A stretch of DNA of 5,744 bases from an uncultured Eubacteriales bacterium (GTDB taxonomy: Bacteria; Bacillota; Clostridia; Christensenellales; Aristaeellaceae), in assembly GCA_900548125.1 (NCBI GenBank), contig URJN01000151.1:1-5744 (forward strand), read 5' to 3'. The translations under genes and the position numbers were made by a program. How positions within the stretch are numbered: the first letter of the stretch is position 1; every line of letters begins with the position of its first letter. Shown piece after piece: positions 5,713 to 5,744 of this stretch. The notes beneath the pieces were generated by a model. The model did no database searches. It was given only the letters and a program-made list of their open reading frames with translations, and had not been told where the DNA came from.

Positions 5713-5744
5713 AAAATATACGGAATGGGATGCAGGGATTGTCC

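Overview
The window looks like chromosomal DNA from a fairly GC-rich member of the Bacillota, most likely a gut-type Clostridia. The reasons are the strong AAGGAGG-type ribosome binding sites, GTG and TTG starts, sigma-A-like promoters, a DUF896 (YnzC-type) small protein that is typical of Firmicutes, and NagB/NagA proteins of the Bacillus type. The species cannot be told from the sequence. All six supported genes are on the + strand; the long minus-strand frames are antisense shadows.

Layout. Positions 1-60 hold a compact palindromic element: two perfect hairpins enclosed by a short outer stem. A near-consensus promoter (87-115) then drives a two-gene unit. The first gene (162-1010) encodes an unfamiliar 282-residue protein with a central membrane hairpin and a C-terminus that resembles the beta domain of GrpE. 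The second (GTG start, 1014-2918, only 3 bp away) encodes an Hsp70-like ATPase. Its C-terminal half is not a DnaK substrate-binding domain but a helical region with a Gly/Ala-rich membrane hairpin. Together they suggest a membrane-attached chaperone-type ATPase with its own candidate nucleotide exchange factor. This is the most interesting part of the window.

A 146-bp gap with an extended -10 promoter leads into nagB (3065-3790), nagA (3797-4909) and a Nudix-fold protein (TTG start, 4931-5392). NagA deacetylates N-acetylglucosamine-6-phosphate, and NagB converts the product to fructose-6-phosphate plus ammonia, so this is the catabolic core for amino sugars. No transporter or NagR/DasR-type regulator is in view. 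The Nudix protein has lost most of the catalytic Nudix box. A DUF896 gene (5454-5669) follows, probably with its own promoter overlapping the end of the Nudix gene, and a clear intrinsic terminator (5678-5712) closes the cluster. The last 32 bases hold nothing I can assign.
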